DNA of 64,000 nt from Acidihalobacter ferrooxydans (GCF_001975725.1 NZ_CP019434.1:248001-312000), one strand, 5' to 3'. Shown: positions 1 to 8,033, numbered from the stretch's first letter. Notes: generated by a model not told the origin, from the sequence alone. Made by a program: numbers and translations.

Positions 1-446
1 GCCGTTTGCGCGGCGAGTTGGCGCAATGCATCGGGAGATCCGGTATCGAAAGGATAAACGGCGATCCCGATACTCGTTCTCAAGTCCGGCAACCCCGGTT
101 CGGGATCGGTCAGGACGCGGCGGATTCTATGAATGATCGATTCGAGTTCCTCGACTGTGTTGATGCTGGCGACTATCTCTACGGTGCCAGGGAACTCAAT
201 GGGCCCTGCATAGTCGATCGAACGCATGGCTTGCTGCAATTTGGCAGGAAGCAATTCGGCTAATTCCGCTTTTTTGTTCTCAGACCATGAGTCGAGGATG
301 GATGATCTGAACTCAAGAACCATGACAGCCGTCAATGAATGCAGGCGTTCTGTGAGCCCGAAACCCAGAGCCAAACGGCTTTCTAATTCCGAGGCTCGTT
401 GAGAGGCTCTATTTCTGCTCGGGACCGGGGCTGACGATTTCTTCAT
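1..446 (-). CDS. degenerate GGDEF-domain protein (partial, runs off the window)
   Basis: Only the N-terminal part is present; the frame is open from an ATG at 446 to base 1 (148 codons). The start has a good ribosome site (AAGGA) a few bases upstream. After a basic, low-complexity N-terminus comes a fold resembling a GGDEF (diguanylate cyclase) domain: the late motif TSIGIAVYPFDTGSPDALR matches the conserved SIGIA-YP region, and IIHRIRRVL matches the preceding helix. Where the GGDEF loop should lie, the protein reads PIEFPGTVEIVASI, so the catalytic motif is missing. If this reading is right it cannot make c-di-GMP and would act as a sensor or scaffold. The rest of the protein is outside the window. 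Confidence 0.6.
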   Translation of the reverse strand, partial: MKKSSAPVPSRNRASQRASELESRLALGFGLTERLHSLTAVMVLEFRSSILDSWSENKKAELAELLPAKLQQAMRSIDYAGPIEFPGTVEIVASINTVEELESIIHRIRRVLTDPEPGLPDLRTSIGIAVYPFDTGSPDALRQLAAQT

Positions 447-870
447 GCGTGATTCCTTGCCTGGGCTCTGGGTTTTTACCGCAACGGATCGAATTCAGAT
501 GGGGTGGCCGTTGAATTTTTACCGGTTGGAAATCATGTTATTTGCCTTGCGTGTTCATGGTGACGAAAAAATCCGCATCCGTTTTTTTCTGAAGATCCAT
601 CATAACGGCTTTAATTGACACGGGCTCAATCTTTTTAGCCGTGTATTCGCGAGCCAATCGCGATAAAAACGATCATTTTGATTCGCGTAGAAAGATGCCT
701 GTGGGTGTTTGCTGCGCTGGATGATGTGCGGCGGGACGTTGGGTAAAACCTGGCGGGTGCGGCATGGAGTTTTCTCAAGGTTGGAGTTGCTCCAATTCAT
801 CACGGAAACGCGGTCAGCCCCCTGATTATCTTTTTCGTGTCCTCAGCTTCCGGGTTCGCTTCCCGGTGGG
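447..870. other. gene-poor interval with transposase relic
   Basis: Between the GGDEF-like gene and the next minus-strand gene I see no intact gene. The only recognisable content is the Y1 transposase remnant at 600-803. The stretch around 480-600 is AT-richer than its surroundings and probably holds the promoter of the GGDEF-like gene, but no clear -35/-10 pair could be fixed. Confidence 0.4.
600..803 (-). pseudogene. truncated Y1-type (IS200/RAYT-like) transposase relic
   Basis: The 67-codon frame contains RQVLPNVPPHIIQRSKHP and ASFYANQNDRFYRDWL, which match the first beta-strand region of Y1 HUH transposases of the REP-associated tyrosine transposase type (usual form LPxVPHHIIQRGNNRQ-xFY-x-DxxFYLDWL). 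The match stops after about 55 residues. The HUH motif and the catalytic tyrosine that should follow are absent, so it is dead. RAYT proteins are known to mobilise REP-type palindromes, which is relevant given the many palindromic repeats in this window, although no repeat here can be tied directly to this relic. Confidence 0.6.
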
Positions 871-1350
871 TTATCCGGGCTTGTCGGGATTTTTCTGATC
901 GTCTTCATTTTCGTCCGCGTCCGCATCGATGTACTGCTCATCGAGCAGTGTGGCCCATTGATGCTCGTGTCGTTCGATCAATTCCAGGAGCCGTTGGCGA
1001 AACCCGAGTAGTTTTTTTTCGAAGTGCGAGAAGTCTTCGCCGCTGTCGACGCTTTGCGCGGCGCGCTCCAGGCCGAGCAGGGTGTCGCGCAGTTTCATGC
1101 TGGCGCCCATCGAGCTCTTGATTTGTTCGCGCGGATGCGGAATCCAGCCGCGGTCGTTGGTCAGCGAGCGCAGACCTTCTCCGCATTCAAGCAGCCGTTT
1201 TCGCATGCGGTCGACTGCGCCGATTTTGCCGGAGCGTACGTCGCCGAAAACTGCGAGGTCGAGCAGTTCAAGCCATTCGCGCCGTAAGGTGGCGAGGGTG
1301 TCGGGGTCGAAAGTGAGCGAGGCGGTGACACGTTCGGGGTCGAAGGCCAT
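871..1350 (-). CDS. conserved hypothetical protein, helical, acidic C-terminus
   Basis: A 159-residue soluble protein that I do not recognise. The ATG at 1350 is preceded by AAGGA at suitable spacing; a longer frame to 1449 would overlap the murU end and has arginine-rich, shadow-like composition, so it was rejected. The sequence is mostly predicted helix (LRREWLELLDLAVF, FSHFEKKLLGFRQRLLELIERHEHQWATLL) and ends in an acidic tail (DADADENEDDQ). It follows murU by 29 bases on the same strand and is probably the last gene of the amgK-murU transcript. No motif points to a function. Confidence 0.65.
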   Translation of the reverse strand: MAFDPERVTASLTFDPDTLATLRREWLELLDLAVFGDVRSGKIGAVDRMRKRLLECGEGLRSLTNDRGWIPHPREQIKSSMGASMKLRDTLLGLERAAQSVDSGEDFSHFEKKLLGFRQRLLELIERHEHQWATLLDEQYIDADADENEDDQKNPDKPG

Positions 1351-1379
1351 GTGCGTTGAAGTCCTTGTGAAAGATGGGG

Positions 1380-2048
1380 TTACGGGGTGGCGCTGCTGTG
1401 TGGGCGGTTCAGCGCATGCAGTCGATCGGGCGTGCCGACGTCGGCCCACAAGCCATGATGGTGCTCGCCGCTGATGCGGTCTGCGCTGATTGCATGGCGC
1501 AGCAGCGGCGCCAGCGGCTGCGGGCCATCGGGTACATCCGCGAACAGTTCGGGGCGATAGTAACCGATGCCGCTGTAGGTCAGGCGGTTGTCGTCATGAG
1601 GCCTGATGCGGGTCCCGTGCAGTGCGAAATCGCCGTGCGGATGTTGTGGCGGGTTGTCGACGAGCACGAGGTGCGCGAGGTCGCCGCCCGGGTCGTGCGG
1701 CGTCAGCGGATGGTCGCACCAGATGTCGCCGTTGACCACGAGGAAGGGGCCCGCTCCGAGCAGAGGCAGGGCGTGATGGATGCCGCCAGCGGTTTCGAGG
1801 GCGCCGTCGGGTTCCTGTGAATAGTGGATGCGCAGGCCGTAGTGCGCGCCGTTGCCGAGCGTGGCGCGGATCTGGTCGCCGAGCCAGGCGAGGTTGATGA
1901 CGATGTCGCGGTAGCCGGCGGCGGCCAGGCGCAGCAGATGGTGTTCGATCAGGGGGCGTCCGCCCACGGGTAGCAAGGGTTTGGGCGTGTGATCGGTGAG
2001 TGGGCGCATGCGTTCGCCGCGTCCGGCGGCGAGAATCATGGCGCGCAT
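1380..2048 (-). CDS. murU: N-acetylmuramate alpha-1-phosphate uridylyltransferase MurU
   Basis: A 222-residue nucleotidyltransferase. It has the sugar-nucleotide pyrophosphorylase signature GRGERMRPLT at residues 9-18, the following KPLLPVGGRPLIEH segment, and the metal-binding NGD at about 106-108. In Pseudomonas, MurU joins UTP and MurNAc-1-phosphate to give UDP-MurNAc, bypassing de novo synthesis in cell-wall recycling and by-passing fosfomycin. The upstream neighbour is the matching kinase amgK, and the two frames overlap by 13 bases, which suggests translational coupling. The pairing separates it from related mannose- or glucose-1-phosphate guanylyl/thymidylyltransferases. Confidence 0.9.
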   Translation of the reverse strand: MRAMILAAGRGERMRPLTDHTPKPLLPVGGRPLIEHHLLRLAAAGYRDIVINLAWLGDQIRATLGNGAHYGLRIHYSQEPDGALETAGGIHHALPLLGAGPFLVVNGDIWCDHPLTPHDPGGDLAHLVLVDNPPQHPHGDFALHGTRIRPHDDNRLTYSGIGYYRPELFADVPDGPQPLAPLLRHAISADRISGEHHHGLWADVGTPDRLHALNRPHSSATP

Positions 2049-3049
2049 GGGGGCGCCGCCTTGGCGAGGCGGGCGGGGATGTCGAGCGTGTGCAGGAGTT
2101 CGGCGAGGGGTGCGGTGTCTGGGTAACGGGGGGCGATGCGCAGCAAGGCGTCGAGCACGCGCGGCAGGTCGGCCAGGTAACCGGCCTTGCCGTCGCGGTG
2201 GTAGAGCCGGGCGAAGATGCCGAGGACTTTAAGTTGGCGTTGCAGACCCATGAGGTCGAACCAGCGCAGAAAGGTGGCGTCGTCGACGGCGAGGCATATG
2301 CCGGCGCGCGCCGCCTGGTCACGGTAGCTCAGCGCCCAGGCGCGGATGCGCTCCTCGGGCCAGGCGACGTAGGCGTCGCGCAGGAGGGAGACGAGGTCGT
2401 AGGTCAGCGGTCCGCGCACGGCGTCTTGATAGTCAAGCACGCCGGGGTTGTCGGTCGCGGTGCGCATGAGGTTGCGCGAATGGTAGTCGCGGTGAACGAA
2501 GACCTGAGGCTGCGCGAGCGCGCTGGCGATCAGCGCCGCGTTCACGGTGTCGAGCAGAGCGCGCTGCGCGGTGTCGGGCGTCAGGCCGAGATGGCGGCCG
2601 AGAAACCAGTCGGGGAACAGCGCCATTTCGCGCCCGAGCATGGCTGCATCGTAGTCGGGCAGGCCGGTGCAGTCCGCGCGCTGGATGCGCAGCAGCGTGG
2701 CGAAGGCGTCGGCGTAGAGCGCGTCGGCGGTGGTGGGGCTGAGTGCGGCGAGGTAGGGCGTCGTGCCGAGATCATCGAGCAAGGCGAAGCCTGCGTGCGT
2801 GTCGTGCGCGTGCACGTTGGGGACATGGACATCGGCTTGCGCCAGGCGCTGGGTGATATCGAGAAACGGGGCAAGAGGTTCCTGCGCCGGCGGTGCGTCC
2901 ATGACGATGTAGCTCGCGCCGCTGCGAGTCAGGGCACGGAAATAGCGGCGGAAGCTGGCGTCACCGGAGGCTGGTTCGAGTGGGGCTGTATCGGGCAGAT
3001 GGTGTGTCAGCCAGGCGTCCAGCATCTGTCGGCGGGGGTCTGTGGGCAT
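2036..3049 (-). CDS. amgK: anomeric N-acetylmuramate/N-acetylglucosamine kinase AmgK
   Basis: A 337-residue aminoglycoside-phosphotransferase-fold kinase. The catalytic loop HRDYHSRN lies at about 186-193 and the metal-binding VLDYQDA at 204-210. AmgK phosphorylates the anomeric carbon of recycled MurNAc; the product is the substrate of MurU, encoded immediately downstream with overlapping frames. I chose the ATG at 3049 because MPTDPRRQMLDAWL aligns with family N-termini. An in-frame ATG at 3061 is possible and the longer frame up to 3334 is a shadow of sirB1. No strong ribosome site is visible at either start. Confidence 0.88.
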   Translation of the reverse strand: MPTDPRRQMLDAWLTHHLPDTAPLEPASGDASFRRYFRALTRSGASYIVMDAPPAQEPLAPFLDITQRLAQADVHVPNVHAHDTHAGFALLDDLGTTPYLAALSPTTADALYADAFATLLRIQRADCTGLPDYDAAMLGREMALFPDWFLGRHLGLTPDTAQRALLDTVNAALIASALAQPQVFVHRDYHSRNLMRTATDNPGVLDYQDAVRGPLTYDLVSLLRDAYVAWPEERIRAWALSYRDQAARAGICLAVDDATFLRWFDLMGLQRQLKVLGIFARLYHRDGKAGYLADLPRVLDALLRIAPRYPDTAPLAELLHTLDIPARLAKAAPPCAP

Positions 3050-3146
3050 GACCGGTGGCATCGTAGGGTGGGGCGGTATGCAGTATACGTGTCGTGCACG
3101 AAGCAGGGCGCGAATCGCGGCGCGGGTCGCCCCACGCCGCTGAAAA

Positions 3147-3980
3147 TCAGTGCAGATGAATGGGTTCGCGTTGTAGGTCGATGACGAGATCGCGGATGCG
3201 CGCGGCGTCTTCAGCGTCGGGTTGGGCGACGAGGTAGTGGCGCAGGTCGCGCAGCGCGGCGGGCGCGTAGTCGACTTCGTAGAACAGCAGCCCACGATCA
3301 CGGTATTCCTCGTCGAGGTGTGGATCGATGGCAATGATCAGGTCGATGGTTTCCAGGGTGCGCTGTATTTCGCCCTGCTGGTGGTAGATGCCTTTGAGGT
3401 TGCGCAGCATGCGTACGAGTATTTCGCGCTTGCCGGCACGGTGGAGCAGCGATTGGACGGAAACATCGATCTCGCCATATTGCATGCGCAGGCGCTGGGT
3501 GAGGTCGTCTTCGTCCAGGCTGACGCCGCCGTTGAACGGGTCGAGCACGACCTGACCGCCCATGACGGTGAGCTTGACCAGGAAGTGGCCGGGGAAGGAG
3601 ACGCCTTCGAGTTCAAGGCCGATGCGACGGCCAAGGTCCATGTAGATAAGCGCGAGAGAGATGGGGATGCCGCGGCGGCGGTCGAGCACGTCGCTGAGGA
3701 AGCTGTTACGCGGGTTGTAGTAGTCCTGGTCTTCGCCCTCGAAACCGAGTTCCTCGAACATGTAGCGGTTGAGGTGGGCGATGCGGGCCGGGATGTCTCC
3801 GTCATGCGGTATGTCGTTGGCCAGATCGAGCGCCCAGCGTTCGAGGCGGTCGATATAGGGCGCCGGGTCGAGATCCGGGTAAGCGCCGCGGCCAATCAGC
3901 AGCGCCGCGCGAGTGAGGTCGATGCGCGCTTCTGGTTGGTCGAGTTGGCGCAGTAGTGCGTCGCGTAATTCGTCGTGCAT
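3147..3980 (-). CDS. SirB1/transglutaminase-like tetratricopeptide protein
   Basis: A 277-residue protein of the SirB1 family. The N-terminal half is a transglutaminase-like fold (YYNPRNSFLSDVLDRRRGIPISLALIY, then GVSFPGHFLVKL) and the C-terminal third a TPR-like region (IYHQQGEIQRTLETIDLIIAIDP). The ATG at 3980 has a strong GGAGGG ribosome site, so the longer frame to 4040 was trimmed. The family is widespread next to prmC/ispE genes in proteobacteria but its biochemical role is unsettled. It lies about 100 bases upstream of amgK on the same strand. Just behind its start come an IS3-family element and repeat E1, so its promoter region has been disturbed. Confidence 0.85.
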   Translation of the reverse strand: MHDELRDALLRQLDQPEARIDLTRAALLIGRGAYPDLDPAPYIDRLERWALDLANDIPHDGDIPARIAHLNRYMFEELGFEGEDQDYYNPRNSFLSDVLDRRRGIPISLALIYMDLGRRIGLELEGVSFPGHFLVKLTVMGGQVVLDPFNGGVSLDEDDLTQRLRMQYGEIDVSVQSLLHRAGKREILVRMLRNLKGIYHQQGEIQRTLETIDLIIAIDPHLDEEYRDRGLLFYEVDYAPAALRDLRHYLVAQPDAEDAARIRDLVIDLQREPIHLH

Positions 3981-4092
3981 ATACCCTCCGCTGTGTCGGC
4001 CCATGACTCTAAGCATGAGGGCGTACGCGTGTCCGTTCAAGAGTGCAGGGGGCTCGTAGTTGTGGAAGCACCACGCCTGACGTGTTGTCGAG

Positions 4093-4095
4093 GTC
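4093..4095 (+). repeat. left target-site duplication of IS3-family element (GTC)
   Basis: GTC directly precedes the left end of the element and recurs at 5452-5454 directly after the right end. A 3-bp duplication is usual for IS3-family insertions. Confidence 0.75.
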
Positions 4096-4159
4096 TAAAG
4101 TGGACCCCAGATTTCGGACAGCAGTTTAAGCTGTCCGGCAAGGATCTGAGGATTGAGGA

Positions 4160-4459
4160 ATGAGTGAGAGAAAGAAGCGAAAGGTCTACAGCCCGGAATT
4201 CAAAGCCAAGGTAGGCATCGAGGCCCTGAAAGGCATCAAGACAGTCAACGAGATCGGTCAGGAATACGGGGTTCACCCGGTTCAGGTGGGCCAATGGAAG
4301 AAAGCGATCCAGGAGCAGGCGTCGCGCCTGTTCGAGGGCAAACGTGGTCCGAAGCCTGTGGTGGAGCATCAACAGCCGGACAAGCTCTACAGCGAGATCG
4401 GCAAGCTGAAAATGGAATTGGACTGGCTGAAAAAAAAGTCCGGAATCAGCCTGCCATGA
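4160..4459 (+). CDS. IS3-family transposase OrfA
   Basis: A 99-residue helix-turn-helix protein. The N-terminus (RKVYSPEFKAKVGIEALKG, then VNEIGQEYGVHPVQVGQWKK) is the usual HTH of IS3 OrfA, followed by a leucine-zipper-like helix (KLYSEIGKLKMELDWLKKK). OrfA binds the element ends, and as the N-terminal part of the frameshifted OrfAB directs the transposase. The stop TGA overlaps the orfB start in ATGA at 4456-4459, and the A8 slippery run lies 20 bases before it. Confidence 0.92.
   Translation: MSERKKRKVYSPEFKAKVGIEALKGIKTVNEIGQEYGVHPVQVGQWKKAIQEQASRLFEGKRGPKPVVEHQQPDKLYSEIGKLKMELDWLKKKSGISLP
4430..4437 (+). promoter_or_regulatory. A8 programmed -1 frameshift site
   Basis: Eight consecutive A residues lie in the overlap where orfA (frame 2) and orfB (frame 1) are both open. 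Slippage by -1 here fuses OrfA to OrfB, the standard way IS3 elements make full transposase. No downstream pseudoknot was worked out. Confidence 0.7.
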
Positions 4460-5412
4460 AGCGCCGGCACTGGATAGAACCCAACACAGCGATCGCGCTG
4501 ACCCGCCAATGCGAATTGGCCAGCGTCACCCGGTCAACGGTCTATGCCCAGCACGAACCCAAGGAGGTGGACGAGGCAGAGCAACGTTTGTGTCGTCTCC
4601 TCGACGAGGAATACACCCGCCACCCCTTCTACGGCAGCCGCCGGATGGTGGTCTTCCTGAAGGGAGAAGGCCACCCGGTCAATCGCAAGCGGGTACAACG
4701 CCTCATGCGCTTGATGGGGCTGGCCGCAATGGCGCCAGGCCCTCACACCAGTCAGCCACATCCGCAGCACAAGGTCTATCCTTATCGGCTAAGGGGTCTT
4801 GCCATCACGCGCCCCAATCAGGTCTGGAGCACCGACATCACCTATGTTCGCCTGGCACCCGGCTTTGCCTATCTGGTCGCGGTTATTGACTGGTACAGCC
4901 GCAGGGTATTGAGCTGGCGAGTGAGCAACACCCTGGACACAGGCTTCTGCATCGACTGTCTCGAGGAAGCTCTGCGATGCGATGGCAAACCAGAGATATT
5001 CAACAGCGACCAGGGAGCGCAGTTCACCAGCACAGCTTTCACCGATGTCCTCAAGCGCGAAGGGATCCGTATCAGCATGGATGGCCGGGGCCGTGCGCTG
5101 GACAATATCTTCGTGGAGCGGCTCTGGCGCAGCGTCAAGCATGAGGACATCTATCTCAAGGGATACGACGCCTTGGGAGAGCTGACGCTCGGGCTGACCG
5201 ATTACTTCATGTTCTACAACGCAGAGCGCCCCCACCAGTCACTTGCTTACCAGACACCGGATCGGGTCTACCGTACGGGCCATGGAGGTGGAGCCAAGAT
5301 CGTAGATAAATTCTCCGGGGAAGGAGATCAAGCAGAAACACATGAAGCAGAAACACATGAAGCACCGGGGCAGCGCCGCACAGCTGTGGGTGAGACAGTA
5401 TCCGCAGCTTAA
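4456..5412 (+). CDS. IS3-family transposase OrfB (DDE integrase core)
   Basis: A 318-residue catalytic subunit. An N-terminal HTH_21-like region (HPFYGSRRM) precedes an rve integrase core with the DDE triad visible in WSTDITYV, IFNSDQGAQFTS and LDNIFVERLWRSVKHEDIY. The frame stays open upstream to 4294 without a ribosome site of its own, consistent with expression mainly as an OrfAB fusion. The C-terminus has a short tandem repeat (AETHEAETHEA) from a 15-base duplication. No disabling mutation is seen. Confidence 0.93.
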   Translation: MKRRHWIEPNTAIALTRQCELASVTRSTVYAQHEPKEVDEAEQRLCRLLDEEYTRHPFYGSRRMVVFLKGEGHPVNRKRVQRLMRLMGLAAMAPGPHTSQPHPQHKVYPYRLRGLAITRPNQVWSTDITYVRLAPGFAYLVAVIDWYSRRVLSWRVSNTLDTGFCIDCLEEALRCDGKPEIFNSDQGAQFTSTAFTDVLKREGIRISMDGRGRALDNIFVERLWRSVKHEDIYLKGYDALGELTLGLTDYFMFYNAERPHQSLAYQTPDRVYRTGHGGGAKIVDKFSGEGDQAETHEAETHEAPGQRRTAVGETVSAA

Positions 5413-5451
5413 ACTCTGGTGGATTTTGTCTTGACTATGGGGTCCACTTTA

Positions 5452-5514
5452 GTCTTACCAATCACGATGTTGTGGTGCTAATAACCCACTTGCTTGATTG
5501 CAAGACTCGGCCCC
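5452..5514 (+). repeat. palindromic repeat E1, left arm interrupted by the IS
   Basis: The right arm GATTGCAAGACTCGGCCCC (5496-5514) is shared with copies E2-E4. Joining 4092-4095 to 5455 restores a left arm GGTCTTACCAATC, showing that the IS3-family element landed inside this repeat. Middle part: CACTTGCTT before the right arm, as in the other copies. Confidence 0.7.
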
Positions 5515-5621
5515 TCTTGTGTTCCTCTGGTTGTCTTATATGGCGATAAGTTACTGAATAAAAATAAATAGTATTGGCAACCAAGATGGGCTAATTATTT
5601 GATTTGATTGCAGCAGGACAA

Positions 5622-5649
5622 GAGGTTCCGGACAAACCTCCGGAACCTC
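5622..5649 (-). terminator. hairpin downstream of phoX
   Basis: GAGGTTCCGG (5622-5631) pairs perfectly with CCGGAACCTC (5640-5649) around an 8-base loop, 24 bases past the phoX stop on the minus strand. The T-tract beyond it is weak, so termination efficiency is uncertain. Confidence 0.65.
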
Positions 5650-5672
5650 GATCTGCGCCTGCAGGGGGGTAC

Positions 5673-7667
5673 TCAGCTCAGGCTGGGGATGCCGCTGATA
5701 TAGCCGACAGCAGCTTGTGCGTTCTTCAGATCGCCCCAGTTTTCCTGGACAGCGGCTTTGAGGCTGTCCTGCGACGGAGAGGCAAAAGACCAGTCACCCG
5801 GGTGCTGGAAGTTGGACATGACATAGGCGAAGCCATTCATGTTGTCCTTCACCTGCAGGCCGGTGCACTCGGCGCCGGCCGGTACGGTAAGGATGCGTGC
5901 CAGAGACTTGTCGGAGACGTTGTAGGCCCAGACCGCGTTATTCAGGTGCATGCCGGAGTCCTCCCCGATAAACAGCGTGCCCATGCTCTTGGAAAAAGAC
6001 AGGTTGTCCGGGTTGGCGATCTTGTCGACATTGGCGGTGTTGCCGTTGGCATCCGAGGCCATGGGTTCGCCGACCAGAGCACTGGGCGCAGACATGCTCA
6101 ACGGTACCCAGGCACTGTTGATTGCCCTGCCGTTGGTATCGAAGGCAGAGCCAAGCGGCAGCGCATAGATGGCGCCTGCTTTGTTCTTGTTCAGTTGGAT
6201 GGCGCCAGCGTGGTCGCTCATGGTCTTTTTGATGGAAGACATGGCGAAGTAGGCCATCCCATTAGTTTCATCCAGGGTAACGCCTTCGAACTTGGTCAAT
6301 TCCATAGTGGCGCCCAGCACCGCAGCGTAACGCGCTGTTTCCAGAAAAGCTGCGGCCTTTTCCATACCGGGCTTGATCTTCACCCACTCAGTTTCGCTTC
6401 CACCGTAGTTGATCAAGGTGTAACCGGAATCCGAGGGATCGGTGTATTGAACGTCTATGATGCCCGAGGCTTTAAGCGTATCGGCCATATATTCAATCTC
6501 GCCGCTGGTCGCATGGCCGAGCCTGATCCAGGCGATGTCGAATGCGCCGGCGGACGGCGCTGACCCGCTCGGTACCGTCCCGGCGGTCAGCTTTGCGGCG
6601 TACAGGGTGCCCGAAGAGAGATATCCCGGCACATCCGCCACAAACACAAAAATGCCGCCGGCGGTAGTATCGTCACCCTGCAGCACGGTGCGGTTGTCAG
6701 GCAAGATCTTGACTTTCTCGCGTGAGATGCGGCCCATGCAGTAGTACTTTTTGATCGAGCCGGTGCCGTCGGGATTCACGGTGACTTCCGGCACATGGCC
6801 ATAGTGGTACGGTTTGGCCACATTTGGGGCGCCGAAGGTGTTCTTGCTGAAATCCCGGAACAAACCCTTCTTGTCATTGCCGTGCTGCTCGATGTACCAG
6901 GCGTCAGGCGGATATTCTTCGCTGCCCAGATGCGTATTCCAGGGTGACAGGCTGGCGGCACACGTGATCCACAGGCCATGCACGGAATCGGTCGGCACGT
7001 TGAAATAGGATTTGACCGTCATTTCCCCGCTGTTCTTGTCTTGATCCAGAGTGGCGATTGCTACCGGCGAAGGCAGCTTGCCGTACATTGGGTTGCCCGC
7101 CTGATTTTCGGACTTATACTCGAACTGCGTGACCAGAAACAGGATGTTTCCGCTGATGCCGGGTACGTTGGAGTTGTGCAGCTTGATCAGCGATTGACCG
7201 TCCGGACAGTCGGAAAAAAACTGTTTCGGAGTCGCGCCGGAAGTATCGATGATCGGGTTGCCATACACATTGAAATAACCACCGGCCAACACCGGGGCAC
7301 CCGTCGGCGTAGTCAGTGTGTCGCCCGTTTTGTAGAGGGTTTTGTAGGACAGGCTCAGGGTCTTGGTGCTGTTGTTCGCATAGATGACATCGATAGTGGC
7401 ATTGGTGAAGACAGTGGCACGCTCAGCGACACTGCTCGGCGCGGGCATGCTGTTGAACTTTATTGCGATTGGTGTGGCCGGCGAAGCCGTTGCAGGCGTG
7501 CTGGCCCGACTGCTGCCGCTCATGCCCAGCAGGGAAGCGCCGGTGAGTACGGATGGACCTGATAAGAGGAATGGCGCGCCCCCCAAAAGTCCGAGAAAAC
7601 GGCGGCGACTTGATACCGATTCGGCCTCATGATCAGGACTGGCTTCAACTCTTTCCGGATTTTTCAT
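5673..7667 (-). CDS. phoX: PhoX-family alkaline phosphatase, Tat-exported
   Basis: A 664-residue protein of the PhoX (DUF839) family, Ca2+/Fe3+-dependent phosphatases that release phosphate from organic esters outside the cytoplasm. The N-terminus carries a twin-arginine signal SSRRRFLGLLGG (residues 19-30) followed by a hydrophobic stretch. Family features include PDNRTVLQGDDTTAGGIFVFVAD, WVPLSMSAPSALVGEPMA and LSFSKSMGTLFIGEDS. The ATG at 7667 has an AGAGG ribosome site; the longer frame to 7739 would run through the promoter. A Pho box and -10 lie directly upstream, so it is very likely a PhoB target; phoBR is in the same window. Confidence 0.9.
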   Translation of the reverse strand: MKNPERVEASPDHEAESVSSRRRFLGLLGGAPFLLSGPSVLTGASLLGMSGSSRASTPATASPATPIAIKFNSMPAPSSVAERATVFTNATIDVIYANNSTKTLSLSYKTLYKTGDTLTTPTGAPVLAGGYFNVYGNPIIDTSGATPKQFFSDCPDGQSLIKLHNSNVPGISGNILFLVTQFEYKSENQAGNPMYGKLPSPVAIATLDQDKNSGEMTVKSYFNVPTDSVHGLWITCAASLSPWNTHLGSEEYPPDAWYIEQHGNDKKGLFRDFSKNTFGAPNVAKPYHYGHVPEVTVNPDGTGSIKKYYCMGRISREKVKILPDNRTVLQGDDTTAGGIFVFVADVPGYLSSGTLYAAKLTAGTVPSGSAPSAGAFDIAWIRLGHATSGEIEYMADTLKASGIIDVQYTDPSDSGYTLINYGGSETEWVKIKPGMEKAAAFLETARYAAVLGATMELTKFEGVTLDETNGMAYFAMSSIKKTMSDHAGAIQLNKNKAGAIYALPLGSAFDTNGRAINSAWVPLSMSAPSALVGEPMASDANGNTANVDKIANPDNLSFSKSMGTLFIGEDSGMHLNNAVWAYNVSDKSLARILTVPAGAECTGLQVKDNMNGFAYVMSNFQHPGDWSFASPSQDSLKAAVQENWGDLKNAQAAVGYISGIPSLS

Positions 7668-7700
7668 GGGTGCCTCTGAAAGCTGATGCAAGAGACGCTG

Positions 7701-7734
7701 ATAGTAAGCAGGGGGCGTTACGAAAATATGACTG
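7701..7734 (-). promoter_or_regulatory. putative Pho box and -10 of phoX
   Basis: On the minus strand the sequence at 7734-7717 reads CAGTCATATTTTCGTAAC, close to the PhoB consensus of two direct repeats (CTGTCAT-N4-CTGTAAC form). Ten bases further on is TACTAT (7706-7701), a good -10, giving the normal geometry in which the Pho box replaces the -35. The start codon is 34 bases beyond the -10. Confidence 0.7.
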
Positions 7735-7751
7735 CGCAAACAACAATGTTT

Positions 7752-7843
7752 GGGGTTGGGTTTTGCAATCCTGCACGATTCTTAGTGGTCTGGCCCTTTC
7801 GTGGCGCTAAGAATCCACCTGCTTGATTGCAAGACTCAGCCCC
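7752..7843 (+). repeat. palindromic repeat E2, two nested stems
   Basis: This is the best-preserved copy. The outer arms 7752-7770 (GGGGTTGGGTTTTGCAATC) and 7825-7843 (GATTGCAAGACTCAGCCCC) pair along their whole length if G-U pairs are allowed. An inner stem pairs GATTCTTAG (7777-7785) with CTAAGAATC (7807-7815). It sits between the divergent phoX and small-membrane-protein genes. The wobble-compatible changes hint at selection on RNA, but this is not proof. Confidence 0.75.
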
Positions 7844-8033
7844 TTTGTACCTTGGCAAGGGCTTCAGGCGTATTTTCTCAAGGTTCGATAAACTCGACTT
7901 TGGTTTTCACCCTTTTCATCCATTTCGCACTCATCGTCGATACACTGATTAACTATGAACAGGCTCATGTTTGAAGGGTTCTTCCTGGGGGCGCTCCGAT
8001 TGGCAGTGGTCGTTCCATCATTGAGACAAGGCT

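Larger units (their letters stand above)
4096..5451 (+). mobile_element. complete IS3-family insertion sequence (1356 bp)
   Basis: The ends are inverted repeats beginning TAAAGTGGACCCCA at 4096 on the left and reading the same from 5451 on the opposite strand. They enclose two overlapping plus-strand frames (orfA 4160-4459, orfB 4456-5412). The element is flanked by a 3-bp GTC duplication. A run of eight A residues at 4430-4437 near the end of orfA is placed for a -1 frameshift into the orfB frame, which is open from upstream of that run; the family makes its OrfAB transposase this way. Everything needed for activity appears intact. The insertion splits the left arm of the palindromic repeat E1. 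Confidence 0.93.

Noticed and set aside
7752-7843. Family E repeats as integron attC sites
   Set aside because: E2 contains GTTGGGT and a long imperfect palindrome, but there is no matching RYYYAAC core at the other end in any copy, and the copies do not overlap gene stops.
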